Positions 55,985 through 64,000 of a stretch of DNA of 64,000 bases are shown piece after piece (positions within the stretch are counted from its first letter, which is position 1; each line of letters starts with the position of its first letter). The stretch is from Bradyrhizobium amphicarpaeae (lineage in GTDB: Bacteria; Pseudomonadota; Alphaproteobacteria; Rhizobiales; Xanthobacteraceae), in the NCBI RefSeq assembly GCF_002266435.3, contig NZ_CP029426.2, positions 4,680,001 through 4,744,000 of the forward strand. The letters run 5' to 3'. Made by a program: the position numbers and the translations under genes. Under the pieces are notes generated by a model. The model did not search any database and was not told the origin of the DNA. It saw nothing but the letters and a program-made list of their open reading frames with translations.

Positions 55985-57251
55985 AGACCAGCTGCTTCAA
56001 TGTCCGCTGCACGCGCTGGCGCTCGGTCGGGGTCTGCTCCAGCAGCACGAAGAACATGTCCTGCTTGGGATCAATCACGAAATAGCAGCCGGAAGCGCCA
56101 TCCCATTTCAGTTCGCCGAGATCGCCGGGCGGCGGCGGCTTGGCGTTGCCGGGATCGGTTCGGACGGCGAGCCCGAGGCCGAAGCCAAAACCATCGCCGG
56201 GGAAGTAGAAATAGTCGCGATCGACACCTGAGCCCGGGCCGATCTGATCGGTCGTCATCAGCTTGAACGTCTCGGGCTTGAGAATGGTCTTGCCGTCGAG
56301 GCTGCCACCGTTGAGCAGCATCTGCGCGAAGCGCTCATAGTCGGCCATGGTCGTCACCATGCCGCCGCTGGCGAACTGGATCTTCTTGGCCACCGTCGGA
56401 TCGTTGATCCGGCCGACCCGGAAATCGCTGTCGTTCGGCACCGGCTGCGCCAGCAGCTTCTGCTTCTCGGGAGCAGTGACGAAGAAGCCGGTATCGACCA
56501 TGCCGAGCGGGTCGAGCAGCTTCTCGCGCATGACGTCGATCAGCGGCTTGCCGGCCGCGATCTCCATCACGCGTGCCAGCACGTCGGTGGAATGACCGTA
56601 TTGCCAAAGCGCGCCCGGCTGGTTGTGCAGCGGCAGTTTCGCGATGCGCTCGGCGAACTCGGCGAGGTCGAAATCGCCGGCATAGATGTTGGCCTCGCGA
56701 TACGCCTTGCGGACCAGGCTGTCGCCGTAAAAACCATAGGTGATGCCCGATGTATGCGTCAGCAGATCGTGCACCGTCATCGGCCTGTTCGGCGGCACCA
56801 GCTCGAGCGATTTGGTGCCGTCCTCCGCCTTCTTCTCGACGCCGACCTTCACGTTGGCGAAGGACGGGATGTATTTCGAGACGGGATCATCCAACTTGAT
56901 CTTGCCGTCCTCGATCAACCGCACCGCGACCACCGATGTGAGCGCCTTGCTCATCGAGAACAGGCGGAAGATGGTCTTGTCGGTGATCGGTGCCTTGCTG
57001 ACCACGTCCTGCACGCCGAAGGCTTCGTGGTAGACCGGCTTGCCGTGCTGCCGGATCAGCACGGTCGCGCCGGCGATCTTGCCGGTCGCGACCTCGTTCT
57101 TGAAGAATTCGCTGATCTTGCCGAGCTTGTCCTGATTGAAGTGCGCGCCGGCCGGAATCTCGTAGGTGCCCTCGGCTTGCGCCAGCGACATCGCGCCGAG
57201 CGACACCAGCGCTCCGCAGACCAGCGCACGCAGTCCAGACCTTGAAATCAT
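55965..57251 (-). CDS. Exported serine beta-lactamase-fold hydrolase, paralogue 2
   Basis: 428 residues, colinear with its neighbour: signal peptide ending AQAEG, Ser99 and Lys102 in FSMSKALTSVVAVRL, THTSGITYGFYG loop and Tyr in LWQYGHSTDVLARVMEI. Long identical blocks (VKVGVEKKAEDG, EVATGKI, QHGKPVY) show a tandem duplication. The start at 57251 follows GGGGAGGGG. The pair is co-transcribed. Substrate unknown. Confidence 0.9.
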   Translation of the reverse strand: MISRSGLRALVCGALVSLGAMSLAQAEGTYEIPAGAHFNQDKLGKISEFFKNEVATGKIAGATVLIRQHGKPVYHEAFGVQDVVSKAPITDKTIFRLFSMSKALTSVVAVRLIEDGKIKLDDPVSKYIPSFANVKVGVEKKAEDGTKSLELVPPNRPMTVHDLLTHTSGITYGFYGDSLVRKAYREANIYAGDFDLAEFAERIAKLPLHNQPGALWQYGHSTDVLARVMEIAAGKPLIDVMREKLLDPLGMVDTGFFVTAPEKQKLLAQPVPNDSDFRVGRINDPTVAKKIQFASGGMVTTMADYERFAQMLLNGGSLDGKTILKPETFKLMTTDQIGPGSGVDRDYFYFPGDGFGFGLGLAVRTDPGNAKPPPPGDLGELKWDGASGCYFVIDPKQDMFFVLLEQTPTERQRVQRTLKQLVYEAMEK

Positions 57252-57297
57252 ATCCCCTCCCCGGAACCTGGCCCGGCGGAGTGTACCGGCCGCATCA

Positions 57298-57849
57298 TCA
57301 GGCACAAGGGCCGGGGTGTCGCGCAAGTGCCTTGGCATGGAGCTTGGCACTCAGCTCGGCGAAGCAGCAGAACACGACACGGGTCACGGACGGCGCCGCC
57401 GAGAGCCCTTCGACCGTCGCGCGCACCGCAATGTCGGCAGCCCGGTCGGCGGGAAAGTGGAAAATGCCGGTCGAAATCGCGGGGAATGCCACTGAGGTCA
57501 GTCCGTGCTTCCCGCACAGCTCCATCGAACGGCGGTAGCAGGAGGCGAGCAGATCGTCCTCGCCGATCGTGCCGCCGTTCCAGACCGGCCCGACAGTGTG
57601 GATCACATGCGCGGCCTTGAGCCGGTAGCCCTTGGTGATCTTGGCGTCGCCCGTTCCGCAGCCGTGGAGCATGCGACATTCGGCGACCAGATCGGGCCCG
57701 GCGGCCCGATGGATCGCACCGTCCACGCCGCCCCCGCCAAGGAGCGACGTGTTCGCGGCGTTGACGATGGCGTCAACGCTCAGCGTGGTGATGTCGGCGA
57801 CGATGACCTCGAGCTGGGCGCCGCCAATCCGGCGCGTCAGCTGGGTCAT
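57298..57849 (-). CDS. Macrodomain protein (O-acetyl-ADP-ribose deacetylase-like)
   Basis: 183 residues of the MacroD/YmdB class: [36 protein letters not shown] carries the conserved Asn and GGGGVDGA loop, and [22 protein letters not shown] the second loop. It removes the acetyl or ADP-ribose group from O-acetyl-ADP-ribose or ADP-ribosylated proteins. It is three bases downstream of the glutaredoxin gene. Confidence 0.93.
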   Translation of the reverse strand: MTQLTRRIGGAQLEVIVADITTLSVDAIVNAANTSLLGGGGVDGAIHRAAGPDLVAECRMLHGCGTGDAKITKGYRLKAAHVIHTVGPVWNGGTIGEDDLLASCYRRSMELCGKHGLTSVAFPAISTGIFHFPADRAADIAVRATVEGLSAAPSVTRVVFCCFAELSAKLHAKALARHPGPCA

Positions 57850-57852
57850 CTA

Positions 57853-58179
57853 TCAGGCCGCGACGACGACGCCCTTCTCGGTGAAAAGCTGCTGCAATTC
57901 GCCGGCCTGGAACATCTCGCGGACGATGTCGCAACCGCCGACGAACTCGCCTTTCACGTAGAGCTGCGGAATGGTCGGCCAGTTCGAGTAGTCCTTGATG
58001 CCGTTGCGCAGCTCGGCGGATTCCAGCACGTTGAGGCCCTTATAGCCGACGCCGATATGGTCGAGGATCTGGACGACCTGGCCGGAGAAACCGCACTGCG
58101 GAAATTGCGGCGTGCCCTTCATGAACAGAACCACGTCGTTCGACTTCACTTCGTTGGCGATGAATTCATCGATGCTCAT
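57853..58179 (-). CDS. grxD: Monothiol glutaredoxin Grx4/GrxD
   Basis: 108 residues with the CGFS active site (Cys29 in [15 protein letters not shown]), the glutathione site [19 protein letters not shown] and the family start [21 protein letters not shown]. It carries or delivers [2Fe-2S] clusters, usually as a partner of BolA, whose gene lies 4 kb away at 62133. Start chosen at 58179, the family start. Confidence 0.95.
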   Translation of the reverse strand: MSIDEFIANEVKSNDVVLFMKGTPQFPQCGFSGQVVQILDHIGVGYKGLNVLESAELRNGIKDYSNWPTIPQLYVKGEFVGGCDIVREMFQAGELQQLFTEKGVVVAA

Positions 58180-58470
58180 TTCCGTGTCCTTCCGGGGCGA
58201 AGCCCTCACCAATCAACTCGGGCTGGCTCAGCCGATTTAACCCGATACCTGCCTATATATGTAGCCCAAACCGTTGTGCATCCAAAGTAAAATGGCGGCG
58301 ACACGCCCCCGCTGGCCGGTTTGCCCCCCAGCCGGGTCCATAGGCTGATGACATCAATATCATCGCCGGAGAGGACTTTCATACCGTAACGGAGCCCCTA
58401 TCTAGGACGAACCCAGGTTTTGGAACCGGGCAACGCCAACAACGTTCTCTTGTCCTGTCTGGAGAAAAAC

Positions 58471-59715
58471 GTGACGAAACAAGCCTCCGCTACGGCCGCC
58501 CCCACGCTTTCGTCACTGTCCTCCGTCGGTAACCTCGCCCGGCGGCTGGAAGACGCCTATGTCGCCGTCCGCAACGAGACCGAACGCCGGGCCGCCTCTC
58601 TGTCGCCGGAGGACCAGCAGATCCAGTCCATGCCGGATGCGAGCCCGGCGAAATGGCATCGGGCCCATACCACCTGGTTCTGGGAGCAATTCTTGCTCGG
58701 CGAGCACGCGGCTGGCTACCGGCCCTTCCATCCCGATTTCGCGTTCCTCTTCAATTCCTATTACGTCAGCGCCGGACCGCGTCATGCCCGCAATCATCGC
58801 GGGGATATCACCCGTCCCAGCGCAAACGAGGTCGGCGCCTATCGCAACCATGTCGATGCGGCCGTCGTCAAATTCTTCCGCGAGACCGGCGCGGACAAGC
58901 TTCGCGAGATCGCGCCGCTCGTCGAGGTCGGGCTGAACCACGAGCAGCAGCATCAGGAATTGATGTTCACCGACATCCTGCACGCTTTTGCGCAGAACCC
59001 GGTCTACCCGGCCTACGATCCGGACTGGCGCTTCCCGGCCTCGACCCGCGGCGCCGATGAATGGCTGACGCTGAACGAGGGCATCCACACCGTCGGCCAT
59101 GTCGACGACAGTTTCCATTTCGACAATGAGAAGCCGGCGCATCGCGCCCTGGTCGGCCCGGTCAAGATCGCGCGCAATCTCGTCACCAATGCCGAATGGC
59201 TCGCCTTCATGCGGGACGGCGGCTACGCGAAAGCAACGCTGTGGCTGATGGACGGCTTTGCCGCCGCCAGCAAGGAAGACTGGCAGGCCCCGGGGCACTG
59301 GCGCGAGATCGATGGCCAGTGGCACGTCATGACACTGGCGGGTGTGAAGCCGGTCGATCCCACCGCGCCGGTCTGCCATATCAGCTACTACGAGGCGGAC
59401 GCCTTCGCGCGCTGGGCCGGCAAACATCTGCCGACCGAGATGGAATGGGAGGTCGCGGCACGCGCCGGCCAGCTCAACGATGCCTTCGGCATCGTCTGGC
59501 AGTGGACCCGCAGCTCCTACGCGCCCTATCCCGGCTACCGCGCCATCGAAGGCGCGCTCGGCGAGTACAACGGCAAGTTCATGGTCAACCAGTTGGTGCT
59601 GCGCGGCTCCTCGCTTGCAACGCCGGAAGGCCACAGTCGTATCACGTATCGCAACTTCTTCTATCCGCACCACCGCTGGCAGTTCACCGGATTGCGGCTC
59701 GCCGACTACGACTAA
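58471..59715 (+). CDS. egtB: Ergothioneine biosynthesis sulfoxide synthase EgtB
   Basis: 414 residues. An N-terminal DinB-like domain with the iron ligands His157, His161 and Glu163 (NHEQQHQELM) is followed by an FGE-sulfatase-type domain with FHFDNEKPAHRALVGPVKIARNLVTNAEW and the C-terminal WQWTRSSYAPYPGY and VLRGSSLATPEGHSRITYRNFFYPHHRWQFTGLRLA. It couples a thiol to trimethylhistidine using O2. GTG at 58471 with GGAG six bases upstream is the start. It forms an operon with egtD. Confidence 0.94.
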   Translation: MTKQASATAAPTLSSLSSVGNLARRLEDAYVAVRNETERRAASLSPEDQQIQSMPDASPAKWHRAHTTWFWEQFLLGEHAAGYRPFHPDFAFLFNSYYVSAGPRHARNHRGDITRPSANEVGAYRNHVDAAVVKFFRETGADKLREIAPLVEVGLNHEQQHQELMFTDILHAFAQNPVYPAYDPDWRFPASTRGADEWLTLNEGIHTVGHVDDSFHFDNEKPAHRALVGPVKIARNLVTNAEWLAFMRDGGYAKATLWLMDGFAAASKEDWQAPGHWREIDGQWHVMTLAGVKPVDPTAPVCHISYYEADAFARWAGKHLPTEMEWEVAARAGQLNDAFGIVWQWTRSSYAPYPGYRAIEGALGEYNGKFMVNQLVLRGSSLATPEGHSRITYRNFFYPHHRWQFTGLRLADYD

Positions 59716-59763
59716 AATTTCCGACGACAAATGCGCGCCGGACAGCGCGTTCAGGAGAGTATC

Positions 59764-60735
59764 ATGAATGTGCACGCCAGCGCTTTGGCCGAAGCCCATC
59801 TTCCCGACGAGCAGACCACCGCCTTCGCCCGCGAGGCGATCGAGGACCTCTCGCAGCAGCCGAAAAAGCTGTCGCCGAAATATTTCTACGACGCCACCGG
59901 ATCGGAGCTGTTCGAGGCGATCACGCGCCTGCCGGAATATTATCCGACGCGCACGGAGCTCTCGATCCTGAAGGAGCGTGGCAGCGAGATCGCAAAGATC
60001 ATTCCGGAGCATGCGGCCCTGGTCGAGTTCGGCGCCGGCGCGACCACGAAGGTCCGCCTGCTGCTCAACCAGTGCAAGTTCGCGGCGTACGTCCCCGTCG
60101 ACATCTCCGGTGACTTCCTGAAGGAGCAGGCGAACGGCCTGAAGCGTGATTTCCCCACGCTCGGCATTTATCCGGTGGCCGCCGACTTCACCACGCCGTT
60201 CGAGTTGCCCAAGGCGGTCGCTTCCATGCCCAAGGTCGGCTTCTTCCCGGGTTCGACCATCGGCAATTTCGAGCCGCATGAAGCGCAAGCCTTCCTGAAG
60301 AGCGCGCGCGCGATCCTGGGCCGGGGCGCCCAGATGATCATCGGCGCCGATCTCGAGAAGGACGAGCGAGTCCTGCATGATGCCTATAACGATGCGGCCG
60401 GCGTCACCGCACGCTTCAACCTCAACGTTCTCGTGCGGATCAACCGTGAGCTCGGCGGCAATTTCGACCTCTCCGCCTTTACCCATCGCGCCATCTACAA
60501 TCGCGAGCGGCACCGGATCGAGATGCACCTGATCAGCAAGAAGAGCCAGACGGTGCGGCTGCTCGGCACCAGCTTCTCGTTCCGTCCGGGCGAGAGCATC
60601 CACACCGAGAGCAGCTACAAATACAGCATCGCGCGCTTTGCAGCCCTGGCACAGGGCGCCGGCTGGCGGGTGCGCGAGAGCTGGACGGATGCGGCGAAGA
60701 TGTTCTCGGTGCATGCGCTGGAAGCAACGGAGTAA
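59764..60735 (+). CDS. egtD: L-histidine N-alpha-methyltransferase EgtD
   Basis: 323 residues: LSPKYFYDATGSELFEAITRLPEYYPTRTE is the EgtD opening, LVEFGAGATTKVRLLL binds S-adenosylmethionine, and GFFPGSTIGNFEPHEAQAFL is characteristic. It trimethylates histidine to hercynine, the substrate of EgtB. The final C-S lyase (EgtE) is not nearby. CAGGAG precedes the ATG by seven bases. Confidence 0.95.
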   Translation: MNVHASALAEAHLPDEQTTAFAREAIEDLSQQPKKLSPKYFYDATGSELFEAITRLPEYYPTRTELSILKERGSEIAKIIPEHAALVEFGAGATTKVRLLLNQCKFAAYVPVDISGDFLKEQANGLKRDFPTLGIYPVAADFTTPFELPKAVASMPKVGFFPGSTIGNFEPHEAQAFLKSARAILGRGAQMIIGADLEKDERVLHDAYNDAAGVTARFNLNVLVRINRELGGNFDLSAFTHRAIYNRERHRIEMHLISKKSQTVRLLGTSFSFRPGESIHTESSYKYSIARFAALAQGAGWRVRESWTDAAKMFSVHALEATE

Positions 60736-60758
60736 GCCTCCGCACCGTCACTGGAGCG

Positions 60759-60892
60759 CATCCTTCGAGACGCCCGCCTTTGGCGGGCTCCTCAGGATGA
60801 GGTCGGAGTGAGTGGGCGTCAGCTGCAATATGCGCCGATGCTGATCAGCCTCATCCTGAGGAGGCCGCGCAGCGGCCGTCTCGAAGGACGAG
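60759..60892. repeat. Inverted pair of palindromic repeats (GAGGATGAGG family)
   Basis: Forward unit CATCCTTCGAGACGCCCGCC to CTCCTCAGGATGAGG (60759-60802) and a reverse unit CCTCATCCTGAGGAGGCCGC to GTCTCGAAGGACGAGG (60849-60892), 46 bases apart. The unit is the same as in 5044-5122. Confidence 0.88.
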
Positions 60893-60913
60893 GCGCTTGC
60901 TCAGCCGTTCGCT

Positions 60914-62107
60914 TCAAAATTCCTCGGCTTGCTCCGCCGTTGATCCGAGCGACATCGACTCCCACACCGCCACCACGATCATGATCGCCGTCGTCGCGAC
61001 CGACAGCCAGAGCGGCGGGAGATCGGCCGCGAACCACCACAGCACCAGCAACAGAATGATGCCGATGCCGTGCGAGAGCTGGAGGAAGCCACGGATCGCG
61101 TGCTTGAACAGGATGGTGCCGATCAGAAACACCAGCGGGCCGCCAATCGTGCTCACGATGGTGCGCATGTCGGAATGGCCGGTCGGGTGCTTCAGCACCA
61201 ACTCGTCAGAGACAGCGGTCAGGATGATGCCGGCGATGATGGGCATGTGGAGATAGGTATAGGCAAGCCGCGCCAGCCGGCCGGATTCGGCGGACTTCGA
61301 AATGCGCTCGGCGCCGGCCTCGGCACCCCGGTGGAAATAGACCCACCACATCGCGATGGCGCCGACCAGTGCGGAGACGAAGGCCAGGATGTTGTCCGCG
61401 GTCCACTCCAGCTCGGCGAAAGTCGCACCGTTGACGACGACGGCCTCACCGAGCGCGATGATCACGAAGAGCGAGCAACGCTCGGCCATGTGGCCGCCTT
61501 CGACGGCCCAGGCCTCGACCGACGAGAAACCGAGCTTGGGAACCCAGAAACGCGCCGCCGGCGAGACGTATTCCCAGGTGACCGCCGCAATCCACAGCCA
61601 TAGCCGCGTCTCGCCCTCGGACAGGCCGCCTGCGATCCACAGCACCGCGGAGATCGAGAGCCAGGTCAGAATCCGGATCGCGTTGTGGCGGACTGCTGTC
61701 CTATGCCGCGGCGTTGCGAACAGCCAGAAGGCGGTGCGCCCGATTTGCATCGCCGCATAGGCGATCGCGAACCACAGGCCCCGCCCTTCGAAGGCGGTCG
61801 GGATCGTCGTCGACAGTACGAGACCGCCGAGCATCATCAGGAAGAGCATGACGCGGACCGGCGTCAGTTCCGGATTGAGCCAGTTGGTGACCCAGGCGGT
61901 GTAGACCCACACCCACCACACCGCGAGAAACAGCACCGCGACGTGCACCGCGCCAAGCGGCGTGAAATGGTGCAGCAGCGTGTGCGACACCTGCGTGACG
62001 GCGAAGACGAAGACGAGGTCGAAGAACAGCTCGACATTGGTAACACGGCTGTGCTGGTTCGGCACGATGACGCGAAACATCGCGCCGCGAGAATTGTCCG
62101 CAGCCAT
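60914..62107 (-). CDS. LtrA-like low-temperature-requirement membrane protein
   Basis: 397 residues with about ten hydrophobic helices. It opens RVTNVELFFDLVFVFAVTQVSHTLLHH, the LtrA signature, followed by VWWVWVYTAWVTNWLNPE and ERCSLFVIIALGEAVVVNG. The family is named for a Listeria cold-growth locus; its biochemical function is unknown. Confidence 0.9.
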   Translation of the reverse strand: MAADNSRGAMFRVIVPNQHSRVTNVELFFDLVFVFAVTQVSHTLLHHFTPLGAVHVAVLFLAVWWVWVYTAWVTNWLNPELTPVRVMLFLMMLGGLVLSTTIPTAFEGRGLWFAIAYAAMQIGRTAFWLFATPRHRTAVRHNAIRILTWLSISAVLWIAGGLSEGETRLWLWIAAVTWEYVSPAARFWVPKLGFSSVEAWAVEGGHMAERCSLFVIIALGEAVVVNGATFAELEWTADNILAFVSALVGAIAMWWVYFHRGAEAGAERISKSAESGRLARLAYTYLHMPIIAGIILTAVSDELVLKHPTGHSDMRTIVSTIGGPLVFLIGTILFKHAIRGFLQLSHGIGIILLLVLWWFAADLPPLWLSVATTAIMIVVAVWESMSLGSTAEQAEEF

Positions 62108-62132
62108 CGTTGCCTCCCGTCGCGTGATCAGG

Positions 62133-62369
62133 TCAGGCGCCCGGAACGCCGGTTTGCAGCGCCAGCGCGTGCAGCACGCCGCCCATCTGGCCGCGCAGGG
62201 ATTGATAGACGATCTGGTGCTGCTGGACGCGGGACTTGCCGCGGAAGGATTCCGAGATCACGGTCGCGGCATAATGGTCGCCATCGCCGGCGAGGTCACG
62301 GATGGTCACCTCGGCATCGGGGATCGCTGCCTTGATCATCGCCTCGATATCGTGGGCGTCCATGGGCAT
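62133..62369 (-). CDS. BolA family protein
   Basis: 78 residues: HDIEAMIKAAIPDAEVTIRDLAGDGDHYAATVISESFRGKSRVQQHQIVYQSL, a BolA of the type that carries an insertion-free beta hairpin and an H/C cluster ligand region. It probably binds a [2Fe-2S] cluster with the CGFS glutaredoxin encoded at 57853. It follows the LtrA-like gene's start in the same direction. Confidence 0.93.
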   Translation of the reverse strand: MPMDAHDIEAMIKAAIPDAEVTIRDLAGDGDHYAATVISESFRGKSRVQQHQIVYQSLRGQMGGVLHALALQTGVPGA

Positions 62370-62563
62370 TAGGGTCTAGCTCCTGTCTCGGCATCGAATC
62401 GCTTGCCGGGGTCGAATCTGCAAAGCCGAACTTGCCGGCATGGCGAAACTTAGCGTGAACGGCCTTCTACGTCACGCCTTCAGGCACTATATCCCTGATC
62501 CCATCAGGATAAAGGCACGACAAAGTGCCGCGCGCGGCAGATTGATCGAAAAGGCGTGACATC

Positions 62564-62923
62564 ATGAAGATTCCAGGGCCCGACCACCCGATCACCATCA
62601 CCCGAAATCCCAGGCGCGTCCGCGTCACGGCGGGCGACATCGTGATCGCCGAGACCAGCAAGGCACTGACCTTGAAGGAGGCCAAATACCCGGCGGTGCA
62701 ATATGTGCCGCGTGAGGATGCCAACATGGCCCTGCTGGAGCGCACCGAGCGGACCACCCATTGCCCTTACAAGGGGGATGCGAGCTATTACAGCGTCAAG
62801 GCCGACGGCAAGGTGCTGGACAACGCGATCTGGACCTACGAGACGCCGTTCCCCGCGATGACCGAGATTTCCGGCCATCTCGCCTTCTATCCGGACAAGG
62901 TGAAGATCGAGGAAGTGGGGTAG
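62564..62923 (+). CDS. DUF427 family protein
   Basis: 119 residues: RVRVTAGDIVIAETSKALTLKEAKYPAVQYVPREDANMALLERTERTTHCPYKGDASYYSV and IWTYETPFPAMTEISGHLAFYPDKVKIE, the conserved DUF427 beta-sandwich with the HCPYKG motif. Function unknown; the family is widespread in soil bacteria. Confidence 0.92.
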   Translation: MKIPGPDHPITITRNPRRVRVTAGDIVIAETSKALTLKEAKYPAVQYVPREDANMALLERTERTTHCPYKGDASYYSVKADGKVLDNAIWTYETPFPAMTEISGHLAFYPDKVKIEEVG

Positions 62924-62943
62924 AGACCGACACAGGTCGTTGC

Positions 62944-63032
62944 GTCATGGCCGGGCCTCGTCCCGGCCATCCACGTTCTTGGCTGCTCAGGTTTAGATAG
63001 TTCGTGAACGCCCGGGACAAGCCCCGGGCATC
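62944..63032. repeat. Palindromic intergenic repeat pair
   Basis: GTCATGGCCGGGCCTCGTCC with CGGCCATCCACG is followed by CGTGAACGCCCGGGACAAGC with CCCGGGCATC. Each half folds on itself and the halves are related by inversion, so the pair forms a branched hairpin. Confidence 0.7.
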
Positions 63033-63049
63033 AGAGATTGATGCAGCCG

Positions 63050-63223
63050 CTACGCCCTGAAGATCGTCAGCCCCAGTATCAGCAGCACCAGGAAGATCAC
63101 GACGAAGACGTAGAACAGGAAGCGGGCGATATCGGCGGAGGCGGCCGAAATGCCGGTGAAGCCGAGCACGCCGGCCACGATCGAGACCAGTAGGAAGATC
63201 AGCGCCCATTTCAGGATCGTCAT
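63050..63223 (-). CDS. DUF1328 small membrane protein
   Basis: 57 residues, starting [20 protein letters not shown] and ending ILGLTIFRA, two hydrophobic helices with [20 protein letters not shown] between them. This is the DUF1328/YtjA family, found in many proteobacteria and of unknown role. The ATG at 63223 is preceded by GAGC. Confidence 0.9.
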   Translation of the reverse strand: MTILKWALIFLLVSIVAGVLGFTGISAASADIARFLFYVFVVIFLVLLILGLTIFRA

Positions 63224-63390
63224 CGCAAGCTCCGAGAATCTTGCCGCGCCCCTGCGGCCCAAGCCCTTTTCGGGAACGCTAACTTCGCTGAGCGGAACTG
63301 GTTCCTGTGAGCGGCGCACCTCAAACGAGGCTTGCTGAATCCGGTTCCGGGCGGCACAGTCTTGCCGGGGAGCAGGAGCGCAGGGCAGCT

Positions 63391-64000
63391 ATGACGACGA
63401 TGTCACATTCGGCGACGATCGGCGCGGAGGCGCATGCCGCACCGAAAAGCAAATCGCGCAATCTCTCGCTCGATCGCGCCCGCACCTTCCTGACGCTCGT
63501 GGTGCTGCTGCATCATGCGGTGATCCCCTACACCCATTTCGGTCACACCGATCCGGCCTCCTTCGCCGGCTTCGACATGATCGTGCTCGCCACCGACAGC
63601 TTCTTCATGGCGATGTTCTTCTTCCTGTCGGGCCTGTTCACCTGGCCCGGCATCGCGCGCAAGGCGCCGTCGGTCTTTTTGCGCGACCGTCTGCTGCGGC
63701 TTGGGCTGCCGTTCGCGATCGCGGCTCTCACCGTCATCCCGCTCGCCTATTACGCGATCGCGCTGCGGGCCGAGCCCGAGCTGACCTTCGCGGCATTCTG
63801 GTGGAAGACGGTGACGACGGGACCGTGGCCAAGCGGCCCGATCTGGTTCGTGTGGGTGCTGCTCGCCTTCGACCTCACCGCAAGCCTGCTCTACCGCGTC
63901 TCCTCGCATCTGGTCGATCCGGTCAACCGCATCTCGCTGCGCGGTTTCGAGCAGCCGGCCGTGTTCTGGCTGCTGCTCGCCGGCGTCAGTTTGCTCGTCT
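63391..64000 (+). CDS. Acyltransferase family 3 membrane protein, C-terminus cut by window edge
   Basis: 203 residues before the window ends. The opening RNLSLDRARTFLTLVVLLHHAVIPYTHFGHTD (His-Asp motif region) and FFMAMFFFLSGLFTWPGIARKAPSVFLRDRLLRLGLPFAIA are typical of the acyltransferase-3/OafA group of integral membrane O-acyltransferases. The target glycan cannot be told. Whether the gene has a second domain is unseen. Confidence 0.9.
   Translation, partial: MTTMSHSATIGAEAHAAPKSKSRNLSLDRARTFLTLVVLLHHAVIPYTHFGHTDPASFAGFDMIVLATDSFFMAMFFFLSGLFTWPGIARKAPSVFLRDRLLRLGLPFAIAALTVIPLAYYAIALRAEPELTFAAFWWKTVTTGPWPSGPIWFVWVLLAFDLTASLLYRVSSHLVDPVNRISLRGFEQPAVFWLLLAGVSLLV

Overview
This is chromosomal DNA from a high-GC alphaproteobacterium. 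Gene content, protein families and dispersed palindromic repeats all fit a Bradyrhizobium-type organism; that assignment is an inference from recognisable families, not from a marker search. The window is gene-dense, mostly housekeeping and catabolic. I saw no tRNA, rRNA, transposase, integrase, phage gene or CRISPR array.

Layout. 0-9.2 kb: the end of a PhzF-like gene, a class III nucleotide cyclase, and a TetR-controlled drug-export operon (membrane fusion lipoprotein, ABC ATPase, ABC-2 permease). A divergent promoter region leads to an ArsR/AHSA1/GFA cluster, followed by a zinc alcohol dehydrogenase and two small conserved proteins. 9.4-16.3 kb: a leftward CO-dehydrogenase-type (cox) cluster running coxG-coxS-coxM-coxD-coxE-two XdhC halves-a molybdopterin/NTP-transferase fusion. 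The catalytic coxL subunit is absent. 16.5-19.2 kb: pcaB, pcaD and pcaC of the protocatechuate branch, each pair separated by a palindromic repeat. 20.4-25.5 kb: a complete branched-chain amino-acid type ABC importer with its binding protein.

25.5-41 kb is a signalling and envelope region. It holds a lone receiver protein divergent from a membrane-bound hybrid histidine kinase, a P1 peptidase, an EF-hand protein, ribulose-phosphate epimerase, several very small genes, and a Ser/Thr kinase fused to a universal-stress domain next to a metallophosphoesterase. A three-gene ExbB-like envelope module, a NarL-type two-component pair and an autoregulated TetR operon with a 33-residue leader protein follow.

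41-64 kb: purB, an M20 amidohydrolase flanked by two copies of one repeat, an acyl-CoA synthetase, a small two-gene module with its own operator-like sites, an orphan exported SecD-like protein, a membrane cNMP-binding protein, a GST, murI, an HpcH/HpaI aldolase, an exported cupin, a lipoyl-less E2-like protein, rpsD, a broken antitoxin-like gene, threonine aldolase, two tandem serine hydrolases, a macrodomain protein, monothiol glutaredoxin, egtB-egtD (ergothioneine), an LtrA-like protein, BolA, DUF427, DUF1328 and the start of an acyltransferase.

The best candidates for undescribed biology are the ExbB-like three-gene envelope module (35.1-37.2 kb), the kinase-USP/phosphoesterase pair (32.8-35.0 kb), the small two-gene module with two nine-base repeats 21 bp apart plus a palindrome (45.8-46.4 kb), the SecD-like protein without membrane segments (46.5-47.6 kb), and the cox cluster without coxL. 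A recurring theme is palindromic repeats inserted between, and once inside, genes of operons.
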